A stretch of DNA of 64,000 bases from the NCBI RefSeq assembly GCF_000687455.2, contig NZ_JGVW01000095.1, positions 1 through 64,000 of the forward strand, read 5' to 3'. A model generated the notes under the pieces. The model was not told the origin of the DNA. It made no database searches and saw nothing but the letters and a program-made list of their open reading frames with translations. The DNA is from Burkholderia sp. lig30. GTDB taxonomy: Bacteria > Pseudomonadota > Gammaproteobacteria > Burkholderiales > Burkholderiaceae. Positions 17,617 through 26,164 of the stretch are shown piece by piece (within the stretch, counting starts at the first letter, position 1; each line of letters begins with the position of its first letter). The translations under genes and the position numbers were made by a program.

Positions 17617-18267
17617 ATGATGTCTTCGCGTCCCCAACCGCCCCAGGCGGGCGATGGCCGGGCCGACGAGTGCGTGACGCTCGTGGCCACCGCCTCGCTT
17701 CCCACGCGTTACGGCACCTTCACGTCGTACGCATTTCGTGTCGCGGGCAGCGATGCCGAGCATCTCGCGCTCGTGGCGGGCGAGGTGGCCGGCCAGCAGT
17801 CCGTGCTGACGCGGCTCCACTCCGAATGTCTGACGGGTGACGTATTCGGCTCGTACCGCTGCGACTGCGGCGAGCAACTGGATCTGGCGTTGCGTTACAT
17901 CGCCGCGGAAGGGTGCGGCGTGTTGCTGTACTTGCGCGGTCACGAAGGGCGCGGCATCGGGCTGAGCAACAAGATCCGCGCCTATGCGCTGCAGGAGCAG
18001 GGCCGCGACACCGTCGAGGCGAATCTCGACCTGGGCCTGCCGGACGACGCCCGCGAATACGATTCGGCCGCCGCGATCCTGCGGATCCTCGGCGTGACGT
18101 CGGTTCGGCTGATGAGCAACAACCCGAAGAAATTCGACACGCTCGTGAAGCACGGCATCCCGGTGTGCGAGCGCGTCGCGCTCGCGGTGCCGGTGCGCGA
18201 GGAAAACGAGCGTTATATCCGCACCAAGCAGGCGAAGTTCGGCCACTATTTCGAAGAAAACGAATAA
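17617..18267 (+). CDS. ribA: GTP cyclohydrolase II
   Basis: This enzyme opens GTP to give the first intermediate of riboflavin synthesis. The 216-residue product is a stand-alone RibA without the DHBP synthase domain. Zinc ligands are Cys71, Cys82 and Cys84 within [20 protein letters not shown]. The catalytic region reads [20 protein letters not shown], and [16 protein letters not shown] is the typical C-terminal segment. A second ATG follows the first directly, so the start is uncertain by one codon. No other rib gene is adjacent; many Burkholderia keep several ribA copies. Confidence 0.95.
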   Translation: MMSSRPQPPQAGDGRADECVTLVATASLPTRYGTFTSYAFRVAGSDAEHLALVAGEVAGQQSVLTRLHSECLTGDVFGSYRCDCGEQLDLALRYIAAEGCGVLLYLRGHEGRGIGLSNKIRAYALQEQGRDTVEANLDLGLPDDAREYDSAAAILRILGVTSVRLMSNNPKKFDTLVKHGIPVCERVALAVPVREENERYIRTKQAKFGHYFEENE

Positions 18268-18462
18268 CGCATGGCCCGGCCGTCCACGAGGCCGCGCCTC
18301 GCCGGGGGTGTCGATGCCCGCGAGGCGGGCGGGCTGTGCGCGCGGCTGTGTGCTCTCTGAGGGCTGGGGTGCAAGCCCCGACGGTGGGCGTCGCGCGACT
18401 GTCTCCGCGTTCCGCGGCGATGACGGCTGGCAAGCGTCGGCCCGTGCGCCGACGCAGAAAAG

Positions 18463-18517
18463 AAAAAAGCCCGCTGCTTGAGCGGGCTGAATCCATGTTT
18501 GGAGACATGGAGGAGAC
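18463..18517 (-). ncRNA. Candidate small RNA, about 55 nt, with anti-Shine-Dalgarno loops
   Basis: Read on the minus strand, a promoter (see next entry) should start RNA near G18517. The predicted transcript has a single-stranded GTCTCC head, then a 7-bp hairpin TCCATGT / ACATGGA with the loop CTCCAA, a three-base linker, and an intrinsic terminator of 8 bp (AGCCCGCT / AGCGGGCT) ending in six T residues. Two CUCC motifs are exposed, one in the head and one in the loop, as in sRNAs that pair with ribosome sites. It lies in the 348-bp gap between ribA and the gene downstream of cepI. The terminator probably also serves the cepI operon. It may equal an sRNA already known in Burkholderia; I cannot check. 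Confidence 0.6.
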
Positions 18518-18524
18518 AGGTGCT

Positions 18525-18553
18525 AATTTAGGGGAAAACCCTAGACATGGCAA
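18525..18553 (-). promoter_or_regulatory. Sigma-70-type promoter of the candidate sRNA
   Basis: On the minus strand, TTGCCA (18553-18548, five of six consensus bases) is followed by exactly 17 bp and then TAAATT (18530-18525, four of six). The spacer itself contains the dyad TAGGG-N5-CCCTA (18529-18543), which would place a repressor between the two hexamers. The start point would be about 18517. Confidence 0.6.
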
Positions 18554-18615
18554 GTCCTTGTTGTGCATTTGCAACGGCTTTGCAGGGGTGGCGTACTGTC
18601 GCGCCCCCTTGCCCG

Positions 18616-19353
18616 CTACCGCCCCGCCGTTTCGCGCAAGCGATGTTCGCCGAAGCGCTCGTGCGCGATCGGCAATGCGAACTTGTCCCGCATCTCCGTT
18701 TCGATCCACGCGCATGCCGCGCGCGTGCAGTCGTTCAGCACATGCCGGAGCGTATGGCTGTCGATGTCGTAGACGAATCGCACGCCGACCTCGTCGTCGT
18801 TCAGCTTGCGTTCGATCTCGTTGAGTTGCAGGTGCGGCGCGCGCTGATGCGCGAGCGCGCGGAACTCGTCGAAGTGGTATTCGAGCCAGTCCGCGAAAAA
18901 CAGCGCGTCGCTTCGGCAGGTGAGGCGAAACGCCGCGCTGCGCGACAGGCGCGCCTCGTTGTCCGCCTCCGGCCAGGGCGCGGCGACGGGCGCGAGTGGT
19001 CCCTGGATGTGCCGGTAGGACGCGCGGTCGCGCAGCGCGTGCCAGAACAGCGCGTCGCCCGCGGCGGCGGACGGCTGCATCGTCAGATCGTTGCGGCCGT
19101 CCGCCGCCGCGTCGATCTCGCGAATCACGAGGCGCAACGAGCACAGCGGCTCGTTGCCGGTCAGGAGCGTCGCCGGATACGGCACGCCAGGCACGCGCGG
19201 CAGCGCATCGTCGGCGCGGAACACGAGCCCGCGCCGGTCGAGTCGCAGGAGCGGCAAAGGCGCAGGGAAGCAAGGATGCGCGACGACGATCCGCCTGTCG
19301 GCAGCACTCGTCAATCCGGGCATCATCGCGCGAAAGACCGTCGAATGGTCCAC
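18616..19353 (-). CDS. Unknown protein cotranscribed with the AHL synthase
   Basis: I cannot assign a domain with certainty to this 245-residue soluble protein. The N-terminal half (LPLLRLDRRGLVFRADDALP) recalls a beta-rich PilZ-like fold; the C-terminal half is helical and rich in Trp and charged residues. It lies 55 bp after cepI in the same direction, so it is probably in the same transcript. In B. cenocepacia, as I recall, the gene after cepI (BCAM1871) is cotranscribed with it and affects quorum sensing and virulence; this is probably its counterpart. A terminator at 18463-18490 ends the unit. The molecular function is unknown. Confidence 0.75.
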   Translation of the reverse strand: MDHSTVFRAMMPGLTSAADRRIVVAHPCFPAPLPLLRLDRRGLVFRADDALPRVPGVPYPATLLTGNEPLCSLRLVIREIDAAADGRNDLTMQPSAAAGDALFWHALRDRASYRHIQGPLAPVAAPWPEADNEARLSRSAAFRLTCRSDALFFADWLEYHFDEFRALAHQRAPHLQLNEIERKLNDDEVGVRFVYDIDSHTLRHVLNDCTRAACAWIETEMRDKFALPIAHERFGEHRLRETAGR

Positions 19354-19408
19354 GTTGAATCTCCTTCAAATACGACGTCGCCCGAGCCGTCAATGCGCGT
19401 TCGGGCGA

Positions 19409-20011
19409 CTATGCCTTGCCGGCGGCAAGGCTTCCGGCAATACCGAGCGCGGCACACGTTTGCGGATCGTCGACCTCGATCCAGCACGCCACCACCATCC
19501 TACCGTCGATCTGCCTGGCCGGGCCGGCGCGATGCGCATGCACGCCGATGCGGCGAAACAGGCGCTCCATGCTGGCGAACGTGACGCCGATCAGCCGCCG
19601 CGCGCCGAGCCGCACCGCGCACTCGACGACGGCCGCGAGCATCGGCCGGATCGCCCACGCCGCGTCGCCCGAACCGGTCTTGCCGCCAGTCGCGGCAAAC
19701 CGCGACAATTCCCACACGGACGCGGACTGCGGAAGGGTCACGTCCTGGCCGAGCAGGTCCGCGAACAGCGCCTTGAGCAGGTATGGCCGGGTGGTCGGCA
19801 GCAGCCGCGCGCAGCCGCACATCTCGCCGAGGCTGTTGCGCGCGTACACGTAGACCGTATCGTCGCGATCGAACGCATCGTGCTCGAAACATTCGTTCGC
19901 AGACGGAAGCGCCCAGCCAAGCTGCTCGATGAACACGTGGCGCCGGAAGCGCCCCAGATCCGCCGCAAGGTCGTGTGGCAGCCGCCCGTCGTCGTGAACG
20001 AAGGTCCGCAT
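19409..20011 (-). CDS. cepI: N-acylhomoserine lactone synthase
   Basis: The enzyme makes acylhomoserine lactone from S-adenosylmethionine and acyl carrier protein; CepI of the cepacia complex makes mainly the C8 form. All the invariant LuxI residues are present: Arg24, Phe27, Trp33, Asp45, Asp48, Arg69, Phe83, Glu101 and Arg104. The N terminus, MRTFVH, and segments such as FIEQLGWALPSANE and CGCARLLPTTRPYLLK closely match the CepI I remember. A lux-box-like dyad lies 62 bp upstream. It is divergent from cepR, and the gap between them is too short to hold the rsaM gene found there in other species. Confidence 0.95.
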   Translation of the reverse strand: MRTFVHDDGRLPHDLAADLGRFRRHVFIEQLGWALPSANECFEHDAFDRDDTVYVYARNSLGEMCGCARLLPTTRPYLLKALFADLLGQDVTLPQSASVWELSRFAATGGKTGSGDAAWAIRPMLAAVVECAVRLGARRLIGVTFASMERLFRRIGVHAHRAGPARQIDGRMVVACWIEVDDPQTCAALGIAGSLAAGKA

Positions 20012-20072
20012 GGTGTCCTCGGATTTGCGCTTGGTATGGCCGCATTACAGCGTGCGCCCCGAGGCGGCGGTA

Positions 20073-20091
20073 ACTGTCAGTTTTTACAGGG
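20073..20091 (-). promoter_or_regulatory. lux/cep-box-like operator of cepI
   Basis: The dyad CTGTCAGTTTTTACAG (20074-20089) has the CTG-N10-CAG form of a LuxR-family box. Read toward cepI it is CCTGTAAAAACTGACAGT, like the known cep box. Its centre is about 70 bp before the cepI start codon, a usual position for CepR activation. Confidence 0.65.
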
Positions 20092-20157
20092 TAGCTGTCG
20101 GCAGCGAACGGCCGGATCGTGGGATCGGTTTCTTGAACGGCTGGATTGAAAAGGCGT

Positions 20158-20180
20158 GCCGTCTTGCATATAAAGACGGC
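20158..20180. promoter_or_regulatory. Perfect 8-bp inverted repeat between cepI and cepR
   Basis: GCCGTCTT and AAGACGGC are exact inverted repeats around GCATATA. No T-run follows on either strand, so it looks more like a protein-binding site or leader hairpin than a terminator. Confidence 0.45.
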
Positions 20181-20185
20181 CGATG

Positions 20186-20200
20186 CTGCATAATTGTCAG
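20186..20200. promoter_or_regulatory. First copy of a CTG-CATAATTGT-CAG element
   Basis: The sequence CTGCATAATTGTCAG recurs in the opposite orientation, with one added C, at 20373-20388. Both copies have the CTG...CAG ends of a LuxR-type box. Confidence 0.45.
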
Positions 20201-20372
20201 ACGAATATTTGGCCGGTTGTCACTGGCGCGCCGGCTCGGCATGATAGGTGCCATTGCCCGCGAGGATCGCCATGCGATTGGCGCCGTCCGGCGCGAGCGG
20301 CGCGCTTGCCGGGCGCTGCCCGGGGAGGGTGAACCCATGCGCGACTGTAGCAGTCTGGAGTCGCGCTGAAAC

Positions 20373-20388
20373 CTGACAATTATGGCAG
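20373..20388. promoter_or_regulatory. Second, inverted copy, in front of cepR
   Basis: CTGACAATTATGGCAG fits CTG-N10-CAG and is the reverse complement of the first copy apart from one inserted base. It ends 21 bp before the cepR ATG, a position that would suit repression of cepR, which is known to be autoregulated in the cepacia complex. Confidence 0.5.
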
Positions 20389-20409
20389 CGTGACGTTGTC
20401 GGAGATCGA

Positions 20410-21144
20410 ATGGAACTGCGCTGGCAAGACGCCTATGACCAATTGAGTGCCGCGGAAGACGAGCAACAGCTCTTTCGGCTGATCGCGGCCTACTCGAAGC
20501 GCCTGGGCTTCGAGTATTGCAGCTATGGCATCCGGGTGCCGCTGCCGGTATCGAAGCCCGCGGTCGCGATCTTCGATACGTATCCGGACGGCTGGATGGC
20601 GCACTATCAGGCGCAGAACTACATCGAGATCGATTCGACGGTTCGCGACGGCGCGCTCAGCACCAACATGATCGTCTGGCCCGATCTCGACAAGGCCGGA
20701 TCGTCCGGAGCCGAAGCGTCGCCGCTGTGGTCGGATGCGCGGGAGCACGGGCTGTCGGTGGGCGTCGCGCAATCGAGCTGGGCGGCGCGCGGCGCATTCG
20801 GCCTGCTGACCCTCGCGCGTGACGCCGACCCCCTCACGCCAGCCGAAATCAACATGCTGACGCTGCAGACCAACTGGCTCGCCAATCTGTCGCATTCGCT
20901 GATGAGCCGCTTCATGGTGCCGAAGCTGGCGCCGGAGGCGAAGGTCGCGCTGACCGCGCGCGAGCGCGAGGTGCTGTGCTGGACCGCCGACGGCAAGACG
21001 GCCTGCGAGATCGGTCAGATCCTCAGCATCTCGGAACGGACCGTGAACTTCCACGTCAACAACGTCCTCGAAAAGCTCGGCGCGACCAACAAGGTGCAGG
21101 CGGTCGTCAAGGCGATCTCGACCGGGCTGATCGACACGCCCTGA
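20410..21144 (+). CDS. cepR: AHL-responsive transcriptional regulator
   Basis: The 244-residue LuxR-family protein has an N-terminal autoinducer-binding domain (about 1-165, with GWMAHYQAQNYIEIDSTVRD, the core of the ligand pocket) and a C-terminal GerE helix-turn-helix (about 178-240, LTAREREVLCWTADGKTACE, then ISERTVNFHVNNVLEKLGAT). Compared with the CepR I remember, a stretch near residues 97-107 (DLDKAGSSGAEASPLW) carries about five extra residues. It is divergent from cepI and should activate it when C8-HSL accumulates. Confidence 0.95.
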   Translation: MELRWQDAYDQLSAAEDEQQLFRLIAAYSKRLGFEYCSYGIRVPLPVSKPAVAIFDTYPDGWMAHYQAQNYIEIDSTVRDGALSTNMIVWPDLDKAGSSGAEASPLWSDAREHGLSVGVAQSSWAARGAFGLLTLARDADPLTPAEINMLTLQTNWLANLSHSLMSRFMVPKLAPEAKVALTAREREVLCWTADGKTACEIGQILSISERTVNFHVNNVLEKLGATNKVQAVVKAISTGLIDTP

Positions 21145-21196
21145 ACGCGGCGCACGGCGCGCGGTCGCGCGGCGGCACCCGCGTGCCGCGCGCCGT

Positions 21197-21904
21197 TCAT
21201 TCCATCATCGGTTCGGCTTCCTTCGCGGTCCAGCTGACGCTGGAGACGCTTTTCTCCATGCTGATGCGGCTCGCGATCTGTTCGAGCTTCGGCTGGTCCT
21301 TCGGATGCAGCTTGAGCGTCGCGGTCACCTTCAGCCGGTCCGGCTGGTCGGGGACGTCTTCGCTCGTCAGGCTCTGGAACGACAACGGTTTCGCATACAT
21401 CGAATTCGACAGCACCGTGCGGATGTGCACTTCGTCGGCCGCGAGGCAGATCACCGTGATCTGGTACTCGCGCACCAGGTCGGCATTCGACACCGGCGTG
21501 GCGTTGATCGCCTGGCTGACGCCGCGCAGCAGCGTGTTGGTCAGCAGCACGACGCCGGTGCCGGCGAACGCCGGCATGTAGTGGCCGGCGCCGGCCAGCA
21601 CGCCGACGGCGGCCGAGCACCAGAGCGTCGCCGCGGTGTTGATGCCCTGGATCGAGCCTTTGTCGCGCATGATGACGCCGCCGCCGAGGAAGCCGACGCC
21701 GGACACGACATAGGCCGCGATCTGCGTGACGCCGGGGATGCCGTTGCCCGTCAGCACGCCGAGCGTGACGAACAGGCAGGCGCCGCTCGCGACCAGCGTG
21801 ATCGTGCGCAGGCCCGCGGTGCGTTGCCGCATCTGGCGTTCGAGGCCGATTGCGACGCCGCAGGCGAACGCGGTGAAGAGGCGAAGTGCGAATTCGAATG
21901 TCAT
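21197..21904 (-). CDS. MgtC/SapB family membrane protein
   Basis: This 235-residue protein belongs to the MgtC family, linked to growth at low magnesium and to virulence in several pathogens. Four to five membrane helices fill residues 1-140, with the family core GVAIGLERQMRQRTAGLRT near residue 15, a GVGFLGGGVIMRDKGSIQG segment near residue 68, and NTAATLWCSAAVGVLAGAGH after it. A cytoplasmic ACT-like C-terminal domain (about 145-235) follows. It is convergent with cepR. No magnesium transporter gene is adjacent. Confidence 0.88.
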   Translation of the reverse strand: MTFEFALRLFTAFACGVAIGLERQMRQRTAGLRTITLVASGACLFVTLGVLTGNGIPGVTQIAAYVVSGVGFLGGGVIMRDKGSIQGINTAATLWCSAAVGVLAGAGHYMPAFAGTGVVLLTNTLLRGVSQAINATPVSNADLVREYQITVICLAADEVHIRTVLSNSMYAKPLSFQSLTSEDVPDQPDRLKVTATLKLHPKDQPKLEQIASRISMEKSVSSVSWTAKEAEPMME

Positions 21905-22291
21905 GAGTCTTGCTGTCCTGTTGGCGCATGCGCGGCATGCTTGCGTGTCCGCCCGGACGGGGGGCGCGCAATTGCCGTCATCGCGCGGCACTGTACCGTG
22001 CGAACCGATATGGAAGTGTGAAACGGGGCGGCGTGCCAAACTCGCGGGAACGCGAGCCGGGCAGCAAGGACTGCGGCGGGCAGGCGTTCAGGCGGCGAGA
22101 GGAGCACGCATCGTGCTGCAACTGTCCACGTTGATTCCTGAGTGATTGAATGGGCGGCATTCTAGGCGGCGGCGCGTGTTTGCGTCAACCGGCGGGTGGC
22201 GCGCCACTGTCCCGGTGTGCGTATGTACGAGTGCGAAGGCGAAGGCGAAGGCGTGCGAGAGACAATCAGCGCGTGCTGCCGCGCCCGGCGA
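21905..22291. other. Gap between the MgtC-like and metallophosphoesterase genes
   Basis: I see no gene here. The promoter of the MgtC-like gene should lie in the lower part. A GCGAAG hexamer is repeated three times at 22233-22250. No convincing terminator for the metallophosphoesterase gene was found. Confidence 0.35.
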
Positions 22292-23455
<1,164 letters not shown>

Positions 23456-23495
23456 GGAGGGGAGCGTGGCGAGGTTGCGTCGAGCCGCGTGCCGG

Positions 23496-24080
23496 TCAGG
23501 CGATGCGGGCGATGTCGTCGAAATCGAAGCGCGGGCTGCGCGGATGCAGCACCGACGCGTCGCCGTAACCGAGGTTGACGAGGAAGTTGCTCTTGACCGT
23601 CGTGCCGGCGAAGAACGCGGCGTCGACCGCCGCGTTGTCGAAGCCGGACATCGGGCCGGCATCGAGCCCGAGCGCGCGGGCGGCCATGATCAGGTACGCG
23701 CCTTGCAGCGACGAGTTGCGGAACGCGGTGGCCTGGATCAGCGCATCGTTGCCTGCGAACCAGCTGCGTGCGTCGGCGTGCGGGAACAGGCGCGGCAGGT
23801 GTTCGTAGAACGCCATGTCCATGCCGACGATCGCCGTGACGGGCGCCGCCATCGTCTTCTCGACGTTGCCTTCCGAAAGGGCCGGCTTGAGACGGGCCTT
23901 CGCTTCGGGCGACTTGACGAACACGAAGCGCGCCGGGCTCGAATTCGCCGACGTCGGCCCGAGTTTCGTCAGATCGACCAGCTGATGGAGCAGGGCATCG
24001 TCGACCGGCTTGTCCTGCCACGCATTGTGCGTGCGCGCATGGCGGAACAGCTGATCGAGGGCGGAATCGGAAAGAAACAT
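23496..24080 (-). CDS. RutE/HadB-like nitroreductase family protein
   Basis: This 194-residue flavoprotein belongs to the FMN-dependent nitroreductase subfamily whose E. coli member, RutE, reduces malonic semialdehyde. Typical features are the short start [20 protein letters not shown], the FMN-contact stretch [19 protein letters not shown] near residue 40, and a C-terminal [20 protein letters not shown]. No rut pyrimidine genes are nearby, so the physiological substrate is uncertain. It is divergent from alkB across a 315-bp region that carries an 8-bp tandem repeat. Confidence 0.85.
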   Translation of the reverse strand: MFLSDSALDQLFRHARTHNAWQDKPVDDALLHQLVDLTKLGPTSANSSPARFVFVKSPEAKARLKPALSEGNVEKTMAAPVTAIVGMDMAFYEHLPRLFPHADARSWFAGNDALIQATAFRNSSLQGAYLIMAARALGLDAGPMSGFDNAAVDAAFFAGTTVKSNFLVNLGYGDASVLHPRSPRFDFDDIARIA

Positions 24081-24241
24081 GATGTGATCCGGAAAAGCGC
24101 CGCCGGGTCGCGCCGGACGGCTTGCAAGCAGGAATGGAGTGCGGCGCCGCGGCCCGAACGGCCGCGGCGCGGTGCGACATGCCGCGATGATAGCCCGATG
24201 CGGGGGAATTCACCTGCCTGCAGTCGCGCGCATGGCATCGT

Positions 24242-24297
24242 GCCTGTCCGCCTGTCCGCCTGTCCGCCTGTCCGCCTGTCCGCCTGTCCGTTTGCCC
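24242..24297. repeat. 8-bp tandem repeat GCCTGTCC x6
   Basis: Six perfect copies of GCCTGTCC are followed by a degraded copy, GTTTGCCC. The array lies in the 315-bp divergent gap between the nitroreductase gene and alkB, about 100 bp before the alkB start. A unit length that is not a multiple of three and perfect copies are the marks of a slipped-strand array, which could vary promoter spacing. Confidence 0.85.
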
Positions 24298-24395
24298 GTT
24301 TGGCGTGCGTGCACGCGCATGGCGAGGGCGGCCGCGCTTCGCTAGTATTCAGGTATGCGGCGGGCGCGGTATGCGTCGCCGCTTGCTCAACTGAC

Positions 24396-25004
24396 ATGCC
24401 GATGTTCGATCTCTTCGATGACACGCCCGCGCCGGACGTGGACTGGTATCCGGACTGGCTCGCGCGCGACGCGGCCGATCGCGCGATGGCCGCGCTGATC
24501 GACGAGGTCGCGTGGCGCCAGGACGCGATCCGCACGCCGCGCGGCCGCATTCCGCTGCCAAGGCTCACCGCGTGGCAAGGCGAGCCGGACGCCGTCTACG
24601 TGTATTCGGGCATCCGCAACGTGCCCGCGCCGTGGACGCCTGCGGTGCTCGAACTGAAGCGCGCGGCCGAGGCGGCGTGTCGTGCGCACTTCAACAGCGT
24701 GCTGCTCAACCGCTACCGCAACGGGCAGGACAGCATGGGCTGGCACGCGGACAACGAGCCGGAACTGGGCGATGCGCCGGTGATCGCGTCGGTGAGCCTC
24801 GGCGCGATGCGGGTGTTCGACCTGCGTCATCGGGCCACCGGCGTCACGCACGCGTACCGGCTCGCGCACGGCAGCCTGCTCGTGATGCGCGGCCGGACTC
24901 AGGCGGAGTGGCAGCATCGGGTGCCGAAGGCGCCTTCGGTGCAGGGCGAGCGGATCAACCTGACGTTCCGCTGGGTGACACCGGCGCCGCCGGCGAGCGG
25001 ATAG
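24396..25004 (+). CDS. alkB: Alkylated DNA repair dioxygenase AlkB
   Basis: This Fe(II)/2-oxoglutarate dioxygenase reverses N1-methyladenine and N3-methylcytosine damage. The product has 202 residues and resembles the short ALKBH2/3-like bacterial type. The metal ligands are His117, Asp119 (WHADNEPELG) and His174 (EWQHRVPK). The 2-oxoglutarate arginines are Arg186 and Arg192 in GERINLTFRW. The substrate-side VLLNRYRNGQDSMGWHAD block is well conserved. The ATG at 24396 is favoured because it starts the MPMFDLFD segment; the frame is open far upstream. No ada gene is adjacent. Confidence 0.92.
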   Translation: MPMFDLFDDTPAPDVDWYPDWLARDAADRAMAALIDEVAWRQDAIRTPRGRIPLPRLTAWQGEPDAVYVYSGIRNVPAPWTPAVLELKRAAEAACRAHFNSVLLNRYRNGQDSMGWHADNEPELGDAPVIASVSLGAMRVFDLRHRATGVTHAYRLAHGSLLVMRGRTQAEWQHRVPKAPSVQGERINLTFRWVTPAPPASG

Positions 25005-25099
25005 CCGCGCGCCGCGCCGGCCTGCCTCCGGCCGGGGCTGCAAACGCGAATGTCCTTCGCGCTATGATTCGGTTTCTTTTTCGTCAACTCCATGCGCAC

Positions 25100-26050
25100 A
25101 TGGCCAAAACAACGATGAGCGGCGGCGCGAAGCCGGCCGGTGAGCCGGCGCGGCAGCCGCGCCGCGCGGCGCCCGCAAGCGATGCGCCCGAGCATGCCGC
25201 CGGCGACGACGAATCGGCCGGCGGTGCCTCGTCATACCTCGTGCCGGGCCTCGAGCGCGGCCTGCGGATCCTGTCCGAGTTTTCCGCGCGCGAGCCGGTG
25301 CTGGGCGCGCCCGAGCTGTCGAAGCGCATCGGCATTCCGCGCACCACGACGTTTCGCCTGCTGCAGACGCTCGAAGCGCTCGGCTTTCTCGAGCGGGTCA
25401 ACGGCGACCGGCATTTCCGGCTCGGCGTCGGCGTGCTGCGGCTCGGCTTCGAATACCTGAATTCGCTCGAACTGACCGATCTCGGCGCGCCCGTGCTCGA
25501 GCGGCTGCGCGATGCGACCGGCCTGTCCACGCATCTGGTGATCCGCGACCAGCGCGACGTGGTGTTCGTCGCGAAGGCGCAGAGCCACGCGTCGATGTTC
25601 GGCTCGGTCAAGGTGCATGTCGGCACGCGGCTGCCCGCGCATGCGACCGTGCATGGCCACGTGCTGATGGGCGACCTGACGCGCGACGCGCTGCGCCAGC
25701 TCTACCCGGAAAAGCGCCTCGATCAGTTCACCGAGCGCACGCCGGGAACGGTCGACGAGCTCTACGAGCGCGTCCGCCAGTATGCGCGGCTCGGCTATGC
25801 GCTCAGCGAAGGGGCATTCGAGGCCGGCATTTCGGCGGTGACCGCGCCGGTACGCGATCATTCCGGCTCGATCGTCGCGGCGATCACCGCGACAGTGCCG
25901 CGCTCGGAGATCGGCGAGGCCGCGGAGAAGGAGCGGCTCGTCGAGGCCGTGTGCGGCGCGGCGGTCGATCTGTCCCGGCGTCTCGATTACCGGCCGCTCG
26001 ACAGCGATCCGACCGTCGCGCACGCGCGCCACAAGGTCGCGATGTTCTGA
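25100..26050 (+). CDS. IclR family regulator (paralogue A)
   Basis: The 316-residue regulator has an Ala-rich 45-residue N-terminal extension, an IclR winged helix (about 47-110: VPGLERGLRILSEFS, then SKRIGIPRTTTFRLLQTLEA) and an effector-binding domain (about 125-300: THLVIRDQRDVVFVAKAQSH and the GTRLPAHATVHGHVLMGDL signature). It is closely similar along its whole length to the IclR gene at 31651, so the two are duplicates. It lies outside the catabolic operon, next to the porin gene, and may share the GTTCC...GGAAC operators. An in-frame ATG at 25064 would add 12 residues. Confidence 0.9.
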   Translation: MAKTTMSGGAKPAGEPARQPRRAAPASDAPEHAAGDDESAGGASSYLVPGLERGLRILSEFSAREPVLGAPELSKRIGIPRTTTFRLLQTLEALGFLERVNGDRHFRLGVGVLRLGFEYLNSLELTDLGAPVLERLRDATGLSTHLVIRDQRDVVFVAKAQSHASMFGSVKVHVGTRLPAHATVHGHVLMGDLTRDALRQLYPEKRLDQFTERTPGTVDELYERVRQYARLGYALSEGAFEAGISAVTAPVRDHSGSIVAAITATVPRSEIGEAAEKERLVEAVCGAAVDLSRRLDYRPLDSDPTVAHARHKVAMF

Positions 26051-26164
26051 CCGGTCGCGCCGGGCGGGGGCGTGGCGAAGCGCGAAGAAAGCGCGCCCGC
26101 TGCTTTTCCCGCAGGCGGCCTGCGCCGCGCAACGCGCACGCGGGCTCGCGCGGCGGGCATGCCG

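Noticed and set aside
18366-18385. GGGGTGCAAGCCCCGACGGT, like part of an FMN riboswitch
   Set aside because: It follows ribA rather than preceding a riboflavin gene, and I could not find the other conserved half or the closing stem. Probably chance.
20084-20338. 84-codon minus-strand frame in the cepI-cepR gap as a possible rsaM
   Set aside because: Too short, Arg/Ser-rich and without a ribosome site; it does not resemble a folded protein.
24242-24297. Tandem repeats as a CRISPR array
   Set aside because: Units are 8 bp and directly joined with no spacers, and no cas gene is present.
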